Of a stretch of 64,000 bases of DNA, positions 14,240-26,440 are shown piece by piece (position 1 is the stretch's first letter; the number at the start of each line of letters is the position of its first letter). A program made the position numbers and the translations under genes. This DNA comes from Formicarius rufipectus. Its lineage: Eukaryota; Chordata; Aves; Passeriformes; Formicariidae. The notes below the pieces were generated by a model. The model saw nothing but the letters and a program-made list of their open reading frames with translations. It was not told the origin of the DNA and searched no databases. The stretch spans positions 62,001-126,000 of the forward strand of contig VXAU01001777.1 of assembly GCA_013399695.1 (NCBI GenBank). The letters are read 5' to 3'.

Positions 14240-17094
14240 AATATTTAATTAAACTCTATGATCTATATCACATGAATAGTAGGGGGATGTGCCCTTTAAC
14301 GGCAATGGATTAAATTACTTAGGATGGCCAAAATTTTAAGTAGTGGTCAGGAGAAACTACAACAGCAGAGAGCATCTCTTTGAACTCCCCTGCCAAGCAG
14401 ACTTCTCCTGCCTTGGCTCCTGGGTAGATTACAGCTGTTAGGTCACTTCTAGCTCTCCTGTACAGACCAAGCACCTTGGCTCTATGTTTATCTCTGTCCT
14501 GCTCTAGTGAGCCTATAGTGACTAGTGAACCAGTGAGTGAGTCTGTCTTCAGTGTGATGGCCTTGACATATGGTAATGTTTTAGCGCACAGTAAACCCAG
14601 TGTTTTGTGATACTTCTTATCTACTGTGTTTCATTGTGACTTGCCTATAGAGATTCACACTGCCCATTTTAATGGTCTAAGTGACTCCCGACCTTCTTTT
14701 AATGACTTCCTTTGCATCTATCTCAATGAGGAATAAATGAACTGTGACTGTCAATAGCAACACATTTTAGTAGCAGTGTATAGCCCAGCTGATCACTAAT
14801 CAGACCCACAGCCTGTTTTACTCCTGCATATGAGTGCAGAACCACAGCAGTTAGCTGTAGCTATGAATTTTGATCAGAGTAAACACTGAGGGCTTATTTG
14901 TTATGGAGATAGGTGGAGGCATGACAACAGGCCATAGTGGAGGAAAGCAGGGCTGTGTGCTTCTAAGAAATGAGACAGTCAAATAGTGTTACACTTCACC
15001 AATTTTTAGACGGAAAATATTGTATGAGGGTTTACAAGGCTATACTGCAAGTGTCTAAAATTATCTGGTAGCACATGGAATGTAAATTTGGGGTGTAACA
15101 GAGTGACTGTGCCTATACTGTTCAGATAAATCTCTTAGGCAATTCCTCTAATACAAATTAGAGAAAATTGAAAATGCTTGCAATGAAAGGCATTTACAAA
15201 CTGCCTATAGGTCCACTCAGTCTACAGCTGTTAGTGTATGTCAAAAAAAGCACCCGTGTTAAAATTGGCTGTTTCATCAAATGGCTATAGTATCTGATGT
15301 TCAGTTAGATGTTGATTTTGCTTGTTTGTAACATTTTCTTTGTTTTCTCTCCTCACTCTTGGGGACATCATATTGGGATTGTACAAATTCCAATCTTCTA
15401 TGTAACATATTGACGTGGTTTATTAAAAGCAAGAGATCTCTTTTTTCCCCACCATTCTGTCATGTTCGTTTTGTTAGTTTGTTTATATGCTTATGGTAAA
15501 AATATGCTAAAAGAAGGCACACAGGGACAGGTGGGCCTGCATTTGAAACAAAAGTGAGTCATGATCTAGGTTAAATTGCTAATTGGTAAACTCCCAGATA
15601 TTTTACGAACAAATATTTTGTCTCTCTAGGACCTTTACTTTCTCATCTTCAAGAAGCTTTCAGTTTTACATAAAAGACTTCTGGTAATAATTAGCTTTAA
15701 AAAATAGTGAGATAATTGGGAAATATAGTGGTTTGTTCACTATTTGCACTGTACAGTATTTCTAAGGCCCGAATGGGCTAATACATTACTACATTTTAAC
15801 AAGAAGTTCATCCCTGCCTCTAAAGCTTTAGCAAGTCTGTTTAAAAGAACATTGCAAAGTCAGAGGCTGAGACATTATAGTGCAGTTGTGTGGGCTGTCC
15901 ATGCAGCAGCTTACAGCCAACACTGTTCCTATAAGGATTACGGCATGCCATTCCCCATTTTTCCTACTCCCCAAAAGCCACTGCCTCAGCTAGTACTCAG
16001 GATCTTGATAAATGCTATGTGGAGATCTAATGTCATTGGTTGTAGCTTGTCTGCTTTGTTTGGTCTCGTTTGACTGTACATGAATAACTTCAGTGCCTCC
16101 AACTACCCTGGGGGTGGAGGGGTGGGTGCAGAGGTGTGTATCCCCTTAGAAGTGTTCAAAGTTCATCAGAATTTGGGCACCACGCAGATTCTTCTGTGAT
16201 TGAACAGTGTATAACTAACCATGTACAATTTAACAATTCTGCCAGGATTTTGTTGGGGGACTATAAATATAACATGGGTTAACATATAATTTCACAAAGA
16301 TAAATTCTGACTGTTCTCTGAGCAGGTGCTGCACAGAGATAAAAATTTCAGCACCAACATTGCACAACCAATACTTTTACTGCTGTGAAATTTATCTGTG
16401 TGTGCAAGTTTTATCTGCTTGGTGTTTATTTTTGAGTTTATATGCATATGTATTAGCAGGTGCCAAGATGGCAGATGCAGAGATCTTACAAAGTTATGAT
16501 CAGTAACTGACTGAGGGCCTACCAGTGAAAAGCAGAATTGCAATTTTAAAGATGTCTCAAAAATGGTCAATGTTTGGCAGATATTTTATGATTAGCACTA
16601 GTACCATATTTCTGTATCATAGTTCTGTGAATCAGGACTTAAGAGTTTTATGCAGTGACCAACTTTATATTGAAAGGGATTCACCCAACATTGGCACTGA
16701 TTCTGCTCACACTGTCAGTGAGTAAAGTACTGAACAAATCATAAAAATTAGATATTTGTTTTTTATTAGAAGCAATTCTTTCATATTTGTATGGAAGAAT
16801 TGCAAAAACAGACCAAAATTAAAATACACAAGTCTATTTTATAGAACAGCTAATATTTTATTAAAATAATACAGACACAACCCCCCCGCCCCTCAACTTC
16901 ATGAAGTATTTTTTAAAATAATAATTGACAAGTATTGGTCTAGAAGACATGTTCTCATGGTTTATACACTGTATATTCTAGAAGTAGTCCATTCTTAACC
17001 ACTGGGCCTCTGTCAATTTTTTTGGTGCCACAGTCAATATAGCTCTCAAAATATGATGGAATTGTATTTTATGCAGTATTTCTATTCACATTTT

Positions 17095-17190
17095 CTTTTT
17101 TTGACTTTTTGTTTGTTTGGAGTTGTGTTTTTAGTTTGTTTGTTTTGTTTTTGGTGTTTTTTTTGTTTGTTGGTTTGGGTTTTTTTAATG
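17095..17190. repeat. T/G-rich low-complexity tract
   Basis: The plus strand here is almost entirely T and G, built from TTTG, TTGTTTG and TTGG phrases with runs of up to nine T. It has no unit of fixed length. Similar tracts recur in the window at 33240-33303, 46006-46060 and 56735-56840. Confidence 0.8.
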
Positions 17191-20100
17191 AAACAGTGCC
17201 CTTGCCAGTAAGATGGTATATGCCATAATTACATTATTTTACATCTAACTTAACAAGGCATCAGAGGCTGAGCTGACATCATGTGATTGATTCTATTTCT
17301 TGCTGGTGGCTTACTATCAGGAGTCAATGAAGAAACTCTTGGTCGGACAGATAGAATCTACCTATCAGTTCTGCTGTAATTAATATCCAATTCACAGCAG
17401 AAAGTCCAGAGTGTTGGTGATGTGTTCAGTAACTCATGCCAAGTATTCTTTGTTAATAATTACTCTCTTTGGAAGAGGCATAGTTAATTTCGTCAGTAGT
17501 CCATAAACTACTACAGAACTTAAAAATCTGCTATAAAGTAAATGCAATTAATTGTAAATTAATAGGTTTCAAAGTGTGAAGGAGCATATAATAATGTCGA
17601 TGAGTCCTTGAATGAGCATGCCAGTTCTGGTGTCAGGGGTGGGAGCTTCCCACTGTTTTATGTGACATCTTCAAGTGTAAACACATTTCTTTTCCTTTCC
17701 CCAAGTGATTTAGCTTGCTACTGTAGCGAGTAACATTTCCATTAGCCTCCTACCGTTAAATCGTGGAGTAACTATAATCACAAAAACATCCACCATGCAA
17801 GCAAACTAATAGAGCAGCAACTGTGGTCATAGCTTATCTCCATCTTACAGGCATTTTTTATGAGTTCACCACAGCTGGTGCAGAAACAAATCCCTTTTAA
17901 CTGAATCTAATGAAGGAAAATAAAAATGGTTGGTTGCAATAGACTAAGAGTTTGCAGATTTTCTTGAGTGAGCTTGCTAGAAAGAAAACTGTTGTGTTGT
18001 TTCCCTTATGTGCAGTACTTAGTCGCAAGGCAGTGTCCTATGTGTCAATGGCTAGGCTGCTCATGGTTGAAGTGGCAGAAGAGGAACAGTCTGAAATCAG
18101 GATATTTAAGATTTTATTTAAAATAAAATGTATGTAGATGATGACAGGTTTAGCTGTGTTTCAGGCAGTAGTACAGAAACAATTTTAAGACAGGAAGAAT
18201 TTTCATGTTTATTGCTTGCACTGTTCTTGGTTCTGGACTGTAACAGAGTATGTTTGCGTATGTGCAATAGCCATAATTTTCTGTGATTTAGCTTTTTTAA
18301 AAAACTAAACTCAAATAAGATATAGCCTTAATTGCATAGGATGCTAAGCTTTTGTTTTTCTATAATCCCAGTTTTATAAGGATGTAGACTTGAAGCTGAA
18401 GTGACTCTGAGGCAAGGTTAACTTTTACACAGAAGTTTTTCTGCTCTGAGATTTCAAGGTGTCCTTATCTTCCTCTGAGACCGAAGTCTGAAAACTTGGC
18501 AGAAAGCTGTTCGTGCCAAGGGCTTATCTTGCAGCACAGTTTCTCTCTTCTGGTTACAGCTGTAACTGTTGGCATTAGTGAATTTGATGGTAGCACCTCT
18601 AGTACCTCTATGCTGTGGGTTTGGTTTCTGGTCTTTTAAATAGAATCATGAATAGGAGGATGAGACAAGGTCTCATAAAGTGTAGTCTATTTGTTAATAT
18701 ACGCAGTAATAGAACATTTGCAATGTGTCGTAGTTTTGAGGGAGGACAGTCTTAAAAACCTTTGTAATGAACTAGTAGAACTAAAGTGTGCAGAAAGTAG
18801 ATGCTTTGGCTTTTTTGCTTTTGTTAATTTTCTCATTTTAATGGTAAGTGAAATATGAGATTTCTCTAACAGCATGTTAGATGATGTAACTTCAGGGTGA
18901 CATGGAGGGGGAAGCACAGCTCATTGTGCTTCCTGTGCTTCCTCATCCTTCACAGGAGGAACAGCAGTAGCAGAATTGTGAGATTCTTGCATATATCAGA
19001 TGCCACCCAATCATTCTGAGAGCCACCCAATTTAAACATTTTGGTAACTCTTTCCAGGGTTGCTACTTACACTTTTGTCACTCTTAATGCTTATATATGT
19101 TTGTTAAAAGCCAGCTGTTGTTCTGGATTTCTAACTATCCTGTAGCGGTAAGAGAGGAAGTAATAAGAGGTACCTTAGAAACAAGAACTGACCTGTGCTC
19201 TATGTTCCAAATCTTAGTTTATCAAACGTATCATGAATATGCATTTTTTTGTATGACTTGAGCATTTGTTTAGGGCCTATTTTGAGTCCTTTCCTGCAGA
19301 CTGACTCTTTTGGGTGAAAGGACACAGAGAAGCAATGTCTTAGCTATGAGTAATATGCAAACATTAACCAAAAGTCTGAAGGGAAATGTACTTCTCACAA
19401 GGTCTTAGTTTAGTTAGCAATGATACAAGTATTAGAAAAAAGTGAGAGTTAATGAATTGCTTTAGAGACGTTGACAGAATTTTCTTTTTTTGTGTGTGTT
19501 TTCTGGCCTTTGCCTAATCCTCCTTCCTCCCCCCAGGGTAAGGAAGGGGGATAACAGGTGAAATCTGCTGAATATTAATACAAAATATCTACAGTGTACC
19601 AGCATCAGTGTGTATTCTCATACCCAGCCAGGAGGTCCTGGTGCAGGACCAGTCCATTTATGGAGCTGCTGAGCAAGTACCCCTATCTGCCAAGGGTCTG
19701 GTGAGGGTGAGCTCTGTCCCTCTGGGCCAGGGGGTGGCACATTATCCGTTTTTCTTTGTAGCTTTATGATGAAAGATGCTCTGCAACTATGCTGCATGAC
19801 ACAGCCTTCTGCTAATTTTAGATGGCATTGCACTCTCCAAAATAATCAGAACGTTCTTGCTGTGTTAAAAAAAATCCAAAAGGTTGCATTTTAAATATAT
19901 TTTGGAAGGGTACAACTGCACAAAAACTATTTAAAATCTTCTGAGATTTTTATTTTTATATATAGTTTATTATGTAGTCAACTAATGTCTGTAGGAAATC
20001 CTTTGTTTCTCCTTAACGGACTTCCGAAGTTCCTTATTTAAATGTACAGCGTCATGTATGCAAAAATTTCCTATGATGGAAAATTTAGAAAAGAAACAGT

Positions 20101-20559
20101 GCAGTTCAAAGGTGGTATCAATTTTAAATGAAGGGCTTTGTTCTTTTCCATTTTCTTTTCTCCTAACCTCTCTTTTAAGTGTCCTTGTGCATTAGGTATT
20201 CTGTGTGGTTGGACAGTGGTGTGTGCCCTTAAACTACCCTTTCTTTGATAATACATGCTAGTACTTAGGAAGGATTTGAATGTCTGTTTGCAGATTTGCA
20301 GTGGAGACAATATGTTCTACTTTTTAATACCCCACATTCCAGGATCTTTCAGACGCTACCTCATTTCATATTTTGCTGAATTAATTTTTATTATAACAAT
20401 TTTTGCTTACAAAGCTAATGAATTATGGAGGACTTCTGATCTAACACCACTCCAGGTACTAAGAACTATTTAAGCAGACTGGATTAATTGCTGGGTTTAT
20501 AATGACACATGAATTTAGTTTTCACTTGCTCTTGAGGAAGGCCACTGAAAGTGATCCAC

Positions 20560-20790
20560 CCGTTCAGAATGGGGGGAGCTACCTCAGGTGTGCCATGACT
20601 GTACGGCAACTTTGGCTGCTGCCTCAGGCAGAAGGGTTAGTCCTGGCACAGCCCCAGGAGGCAACGGAAGGGTGAGCTTTGGGGCCGGTCCTGTGCTCAG
20701 GGAATTGACCAGAGCAGCTGTTCTGGCCATCTCTGCCAGCAAACAGTTTTTCTCCCCACTTCGGTTCTCTCTGTCACCCTAAATCATACA
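20560..20790. other. GC-rich unique patch of unknown origin
   Basis: This ~230 bp block is clearly richer in G and C than its neighbours and includes CAGCCCCAGGAGGCAACGG and GGGGCCGGTCC. A 64-codon frame at 20588-20782 (+) lacks any motif I know. The sharp change in composition suggests an old inserted repeat (LTR-like) or a conserved element, but I cannot name it. Confidence 0.35.
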
Positions 20791-21080
20791 CCTCTTTTCC
20801 AGTATTCTGAATTTCTGTGCCATTTTTTATAAGAGGCTTATTGATGAAGATGTGTATCAATTAAATATACATGCTGGTTGTAGTAAACATGCAGACTACT
20901 ATAGTTTCTTATCCTCTTACTATTTTTTTTTTGTGTCTGGGGTGTGTGTGGGAGGGGAGAAGGTAGAGTCAAAACTAAGTGAAGAAAAATGTCTTGCCTT
21001 TCTCTAAACATCAGATATGTAATGCAGAGTTCCTAATACATCTTAATCTTCTTTTTTTTTAAATTATTATTTTTTTTTAA

Positions 21081-21142
21081 TTTTAGGTAAGTGGAAGCTT
21101 TCTCTTCATGGCTTGGGAACACATTTAATTGCTGTGGTAAGT
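21081..21142 (+). promoter_or_regulatory. Possible recursive splice site and 50-nt RS exon
   Basis: A T-rich tract with CTAAT- and TTAAT-type branch-point candidates near 21031-21045 leads to TTTTAG at 21081-21086, directly followed by GTAAGT at 21087-21092. A second GTAAGT donor follows GCTGTG at 21137-21142, defining a 50-nt segment. This matches the arrangement known for vertebrate recursive splicing: a 3' site fused to a reconstituted 5' site, then a short exon ending in a competing donor. One reading frame meets TAA inside the segment. It could equally be an ordinary cassette exon or coincidence. A plus-strand host gene would be required and none is visible here. Confidence 0.25.
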
Positions 21143-22214
21143 GTTCTCCATCATGTGAATATGAGGATCAGCTGTGTGTAAATTAACACCTTAAATTGGC
21201 TGCATAAGTTGCAGTGGATAGTTTCTAGAGGACTGCATATATATATGCACACGTGCTGCTTCTCCTTCACAACTTGCTGGTATTTTTGAATACAGAGGAT
21301 TATTTTTCATCTGCAGATCTGCACAGTTGTACACTCTCCAGGTATTGTGACTCATTTTTATTTGTGTGATGGTGGTTTAGTGTTAGCTGTTATGTCGTGT
21401 TTGGTCTTGCAATACAGAAGTTTGTTTGCTGAAGTGGTTTACCTATTTTGCTGGTTTGGCTCATCTTCCCAATTTCCATGTTCAGTTATAGAAATAAATA
21501 CTGCATTGCTCATCTCTTTTAGCATTATTTCATACTGCTTTGTAGTTGCATGATTCTGACTGTTACAGGCTTGGACTTATTCCTGTATGTATTTTTTAGT
21601 TGCAGATTACTTTATGAAACGTGTGTATAAAAAATAAATTGGAATACTTAGCTATGATTTTTTTCAGAGCAAAAAGGAATGTTTGAATTAGCTTTTGTGC
21701 ACTAACTCTTATCATGGCTGAATGGAAGGGAAGGATGGACTATTTTTTTGTGACTTGGTTTTTAGATGGTAAGGGTGAAATTTTCTATTAAAAGCATATG
21801 AATTTTATAGTGTTTATTTTGGTTTTTTTGTTTGGAGGTTTTTTGCATATGTAGGTGTATGATGAATGAGGTAAGGGACTGCAGGAATGACAAACTTCCT
21901 TTTGTGTTTCTGGCACTGTCCTGGGAATGGCAGTATGTGTGTAACGCTCTTGTTGAAAGGACTGTGAGTGCATCTATTCAGTTGTGGTTTTGAAATGAAA
22001 TTTTGTGATCCTGTGTGGTTTTTGGTTTATTTTTAACAGGTTTGGGAGCTTTGTAATTGTATATCTTTATCCTATGTAGGTCTAGCTTATATATTGGATT
22101 AAAGAATGCATTACTTAAAGTGATGGTATTTTAAGCACATCCATCATACTTGGCCTATGCCAACAGTATTATTTATATTGATGATATTTTTTGATGCAGT
22201 TATGAAAGGTTGTG

Positions 22215-22252
22215 CTAGTGTAGAATAGCAGATTCTAGTGTAGAATAGCAGA
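22215..22252. repeat. Two-copy 20-bp tandem repeat
   Basis: The phrase CTAGTGTAGAATAGCAGA starts at 22215 and again at 22235, so the period is 20 bp. The copies are identical over 18 bp. It lies immediately 5' of a short perfect hairpin. Confidence 0.85.
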
Positions 22253-22274
22253 AATTAATAGTAGAATTAATTTC
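22251..22274. repeat. Perfect 9-bp inverted repeat (hairpin)
   Basis: GAAATTAAT and ATTAATTTC are perfect reverse complements separated by 6 nt (AGTAGA). The stem is AT-rich and short, so it is not a credible microRNA precursor. Its position next to the 20-bp tandem suggests replication slippage. Confidence 0.75.
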
Positions 22275-25207
22275 TCCATTAAAATGGTTCTTTTTTAGTA
22301 GCTAATCTTTTTGACTAAATGAAGTCAGTTTATTTGTATTGTGATTATCTTTTGTTGCTTTATCAGAAGGTATTTCAATGGTGATACTAATCTACATTTT
22401 TAAATAACTAATTATGAAATATGAAAGTGATGGCACTATAGTCTGTGCTGATTCAGAACGATCATCTGAAGGGTTAGTGCTCTGCCTTCACTAGCCTGGC
22501 TATTTTATGTGGAAAAAGTTCATTGTATCATTAATTCTGTACTTGTAAAATTCACATTTAACTCAAGACATTTATGAATTAGCTGGAGAATACCCAGGTG
22601 TGCTTTTCTTGTTTGTTCTTGCTTAAGGGAAACATTTATTCAATGCTCTGCATAGATAGAAAATTGTAATTTTTCTTTTAAGGCTATTTATTATTGTAAC
22701 TGCAGAACTAATAGTGGTGTGAAGGAGAAGCTAGTATAGCAGACAAGATGCGATTGTACACATACATAAATACATGAACTTTTTATTTCAAGATGTTTTC
22801 CAATTAGTCAAAATTCTTCTAGTGTTTAAAGTAACTTAGGAAAAATCCCCAAACTTTCAATAGCGCTTACGTTTTAAGCAGGTTGTATTTAAATAATTTT
22901 ATAGGATTCAGTGACCTGAGTGTTAACTACTTGTTTCAAAGATTTTGAATTTATAATTGTGCTTCCTTGCTTCACATGTTCTTTACCTTCATCTCCTTTT
23001 TAAAAAAAAAAAAAAAAATTGTCCAAATGGAAAAGTAGAAAAATTACAAGTAACAACTGAAAAAAAAATCCAATCGCCCTTCACCAACACAAATACTATT
23101 TTATTACCTGGTGATGTATGGTAGAAAAATGTGAACTCTAAGAAGCAGAAAATGTCCAAAGGGTTGACATGAAATGTTCTAAGTTGAATTAAAACCTCTT
23201 GGGAATTGCCAGCCCTTGTTGCATTAGTTGAGCAGGGGGAGGAAGCGATATACATGTGCAACATTATATAAAAAACTACCTGCTGAGGGGTTGCCAGTGG
23301 TTTATACATAATGGAAGCTGTGTGCTGGAGAATGCAGTTACACCAATGTCAACTCTAGTTACATATTGTTTTTCAGGTTTTAAATTGTATTTCCTTGTTG
23401 GGTAGGATGCTTAAAAAATAATTCCTTGCAGATAAATAATATTTTGTGCAACATACTAAAGACAGTAGATTTTACTTCAAATGCCACGTTAATGTCTCTG
23501 CCCCATGCTGTTCCCAATCCTATTATAGTTTTCTATTGAAGACGCAGGACAAAAAAGATCTTGAAATAGAAAAATAGGAAGGTGAAGGTCAGTTTTTCTG
23601 CTTGTGTAGGCTTTGTACTTGTGCTTTGAACCCTTTTAAGAATGACAGACACACAAATCTAGATGTTGTTTGAAGAGCTACCTCAAAGGAGGTTGGTCAG
23701 AAAAATGACACCATGTCAGGGCAAATCTGTAATTGTGGTTTTTCATGACTGTATAGAGTACAACATCACGATGTTCTGTGAACAAGAATGAAGAAAATAA
23801 GATCTCAATTCTCTGACAGTACAAGGTGCCAAAACACCCAACCAAACCACTCTGTCTTGTCTTTTGGAACAGATGTGAAATTTTCAGTAACAGATTACTT
23901 CTAATAAATTCTACTGCATTGATTTAAGTAACGTCTGACTTTGTTTAGAAAAGTGTCAATGGTATAATAATGAAAAGCAGTCTTATTTCTGGTAAGGGTT
24001 TTCTCTCCAAGAACCTGAAGCTTCCACTGAGAGACACCCTGTGTCTTTTACTGAACCATGAAAATAATAATCTAAAAGTTTTGAAAACTTTCAGAGTTTG
24101 TGTCCGTGTGTGTATTGTAAACATGTAAGTAACAAAGCAGGTTTATAATACAGTCTAGCTAGACTGTTTTTTCTGTTTGTTCTGATGGTCATAACTTCAT
24201 TTTCTAGTTATGTATACAGGCATTATGTATTGCATTGTTATCTCGTGTAGTCCAAGACTTCACCTTTACCTTACTTCATTTTTAGCAGGATTAGTTTGGA
24301 TTGCATTCCATAAAGCAAAAGGCGCATTAGTTGCATTAATTCGGAAGTCCAGTCCAGAGGGATTGTAGTCATAAGCTCATCGCTGTACCTTTTAGTCTAT
24401 TAAATTTCATTCAAATGCTCAATAATAAGCTTATAGATGCATCTGGTTGCCCCCCCTCTAACTCCTTTTTTTATCTTTGCTTTCTTAATTTTGGAAGTGA
24501 GGGATGAATTTGTATGGAAATAATCAGTATAATCTCAGAAGATGCCCATGGTCCTCCATTGCAGGATTTGTTTCTTTATGCTGGAGTAAAACCACTATGG
24601 CAGCAGTAATAGTGAGCTTATATGTGACAGGGTTTCAAACTGCTTGTTTAACTTGGCTTGTGCAGCATCCCTTGTACAATCCCAGTGTGCTGCAAGTTAC
24701 AGGTGACAAATTCTGTTGTTTAATGGGAGCTCTCAGACTGGGCTGAGACTCTGTAGATTGCACTTTGGTGTATGGGTACCTGTCCTTACTTAGGCCAGTC
24801 AAAGCAAGACATTGAAACTAAGCAGCTGGGAGTTTGCATCTTAATGGAGGAATTGGCTAGCCTTGAACCTTTTATGAAGCCTTGATCTGTTAACTAGTGA
24901 AGACAAACTGAAAATTAAATTATCTGGTGACATGTATCAAGATTGGATGTTTAAAGAGACTTATAGTACTGTTTGAGGCAGAATAACTCCAGAGCACTTA
25001 ACTGCCGTGAACATGAAAAAATTAAAAATCATATTGGAAATTGCTACATAAGTCTTGTTCTATGCCTTTATTACCAAGAATTTTTGAAAACAAAGTGGAA
25101 TTCATGAACAGCAACTGAAATACAATTTTTTTAAAAAAATTATTTATGAAATATTGACATGAAACATTTTATTTTGTGATTATTATTTGATCAATGTTTT
25201 CTTAATT

Positions 25208-25208
25208 N
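25208..25208. other. Single-N assembly gap
   Basis: A lone N sits inside unit 1 of the duplication, where unit 2 has a 119-bp insertion ending in a T-rich tract. The missing T-rich sequence is the likely reason for the break. Confidence 0.95.
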
Positions 25209-25460
25209 ATCATGTCATCTGTGAGGATTTCTCTCTTCTATGCACAGACTTTAATCTTTTTCTTTTATGGAAAAAAGATGGGCTTGGAAATACCTATAAC
25301 AAAACCAGAATGAAATTACAGCAGAGGTGTTGACAAAAAATTTCCTTAACCTTTATTTACAAATAAAATTAAGAACTGAAAAGATTTTATTTAAATAAAA
25401 TCATAGAGGAGAGTCTTATGCATGGTAAAAATCTACTCTTTCATTACTGCACACTTTCAG

Positions 25461-25461
25461 N
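25461..25461. other. Single-N assembly gap at duplication junction
   Basis: A lone N separates the end of unit 1 (TTTCAG) from the start of unit 2 (TAACTGC), so the two copies may have been joined by the assembler rather than read through. Confidence 0.95.
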
Positions 25462-26036
25462 TAACTGCTGTGAACATGAAAAAATTAAAAATCATATTGG
25501 AAATTGCTACATAAGTCTTGTTCTATGTCTTTATTACCAAGAGTTTTTGAAAACAAAGTCTAATTCATGAACAGCAACTGAAATACAATTTTTTAAAAAA
25601 AAATTATTTATGAAATATTGACATGAAACGTTTTATTTTGAGATTATTATTTGATCAATGTTTTCTTAATTATATGAGATACCTGTTTTCCTCCGGGTTT
25701 GCCTGACAGGAAACAATAAAATGTTGCTTTATAGGTTTTTTAGTGGCCTTTTTTTTTCTTTTCCTTTTTTAAATTTTGTTTTGTTTTTTTATCATGTCGT
25801 CTGTGAGGATTTCTCTCTTCTATGCACAGACTTTAATCTTTTATGGAAAAAATATGGGCTTGGAAGTATCTATAACAAAACCAGAATGAAATGACAGCAG
25901 AAGTGTTGACAAAAAATTTCTTTAACCTTTATTTACAAATATAATTAAGAACTGAAAAGATTTTCTTAAAATAAAATCATAGGGGAGAGTCTTATGCATG
26001 GTAAAAATCTGCTCTTTCATTACTGCACACTTTCAG

Positions 26037-26440
26037 CGCTCATTTGCATTGTTATTTCCCGAAGTCCCTGCAACTGTTAAATTGTGCAAATCAAGTTACG
26101 ATGGTATTCAATGCCAAAATGTTTTATTTAATAGCAGTCATTAATTTATTTCTCTAATCGAATCCACTAGGAAATAATTTTAAATATATCATTTTGCTTT
26201 AAATAGGTCCCAGTTCAGCAGAAGGAAAACCTGTTGGGCCTTACAATCATGGGGTTTTTGTCAAGACACGCACGACAATTTAGCAGCGGTGCTTCCCTCT
26301 TTCCTTCCCATTTACCCAGTAATATTGTATAATGGGAAAATCAAACAACATATTTAAATGTGACTTAACCAGTTATGTTATAATGCAATGAATTACTATT
26401 GGTAATGCTTTTGCTCAAAGTGAAGCATTGTAGGAGAGAG
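26037..26440. promoter_or_regulatory. Candidate conserved non-coding element
   Basis: This block starts right after the duplication. It contains an octamer ATTTGCAT (26042-26049), several TAAT-type motifs and an unusual number of CpGs for this window (for example in ACGATGG, AATCGAATCC, CACGCACGACAA and AGCGGTG). It has no repeat character and no open frame of note. CpG retention in AT-rich avian DNA often marks constrained or unmethylated sequence, so an enhancer is plausible, but this is inference from composition only. Confidence 0.25.

Larger units (their letters stand above)
14240..21080. other. Unique non-coding DNA with patchy composition
   Basis: No gene was recognised. The most coding-looking frame (15744-16073, +) is 109 codons with no domain I know. 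T/G-rich low complexity occupies 17095-17190 and a C-run lies near 16880. A CpG-retaining block covers roughly 17560-17860. GC-richer patches lie at 19610-19740 and 20560-20790; neither matches a repeat I recognise. A strong-looking 3' splice acceptor (pyrimidine-rich tract ending CCCCCCAG) lies at 19530-19537, but the sequence after it has stops in all frames. Confidence 0.5.
21143..24998. other. Unique non-coding DNA
   Basis: No gene or transposon was recognised. An A-run lies at 23002-23018. A small 20-bp tandem and an adjacent hairpin lie at 22215-22274. The block 24280-24470 carries several CpGs and TTGCATTAATTC-type motifs in an otherwise CpG-poor setting and could be a conserved element. 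Open frames reach only 106 codons (22989-23309, -) and run through the A-rich tract. Confidence 0.5.
24999..26036 (+). repeat. Two-copy direct duplication interrupted by single-N gaps
   Basis: Unit 1 spans 24999-25460 and unit 2 spans 25462-26036; both run from TAACTGC to CACACTTTCAG in the same orientation with only scattered differences. The N at 25461 lies exactly at the junction. A second N at 25208 lies exactly where unit 2 carries a 119-bp stretch (25672-25790), which is largely T-rich and is missing from unit 1. Away from those gaps the copies differ at only a few percent of positions. This is the signature of either a recent tandem duplication or two haplotypes of one locus wrongly placed in series. 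No coding content was seen. Confidence 0.9.

Noticed and set aside
16347..16356. TTCAGCACCA, the left half of an RE1/NRSF site
   Set aside because: The right half is absent at any usual spacing, so it is not a credible full element.
19530..19700. Strong-looking 3' splice acceptor (pyrimidine tract to CCCCCCAG) as a coding exon start
   Set aside because: All three frames meet a stop within about 25 nt; at most it could start a non-coding exon, for which there is no evidence.
22251..22274. Hairpin as a microRNA precursor
   Set aside because: The stem is 9 bp with a 6-nt loop, far below precursor size.
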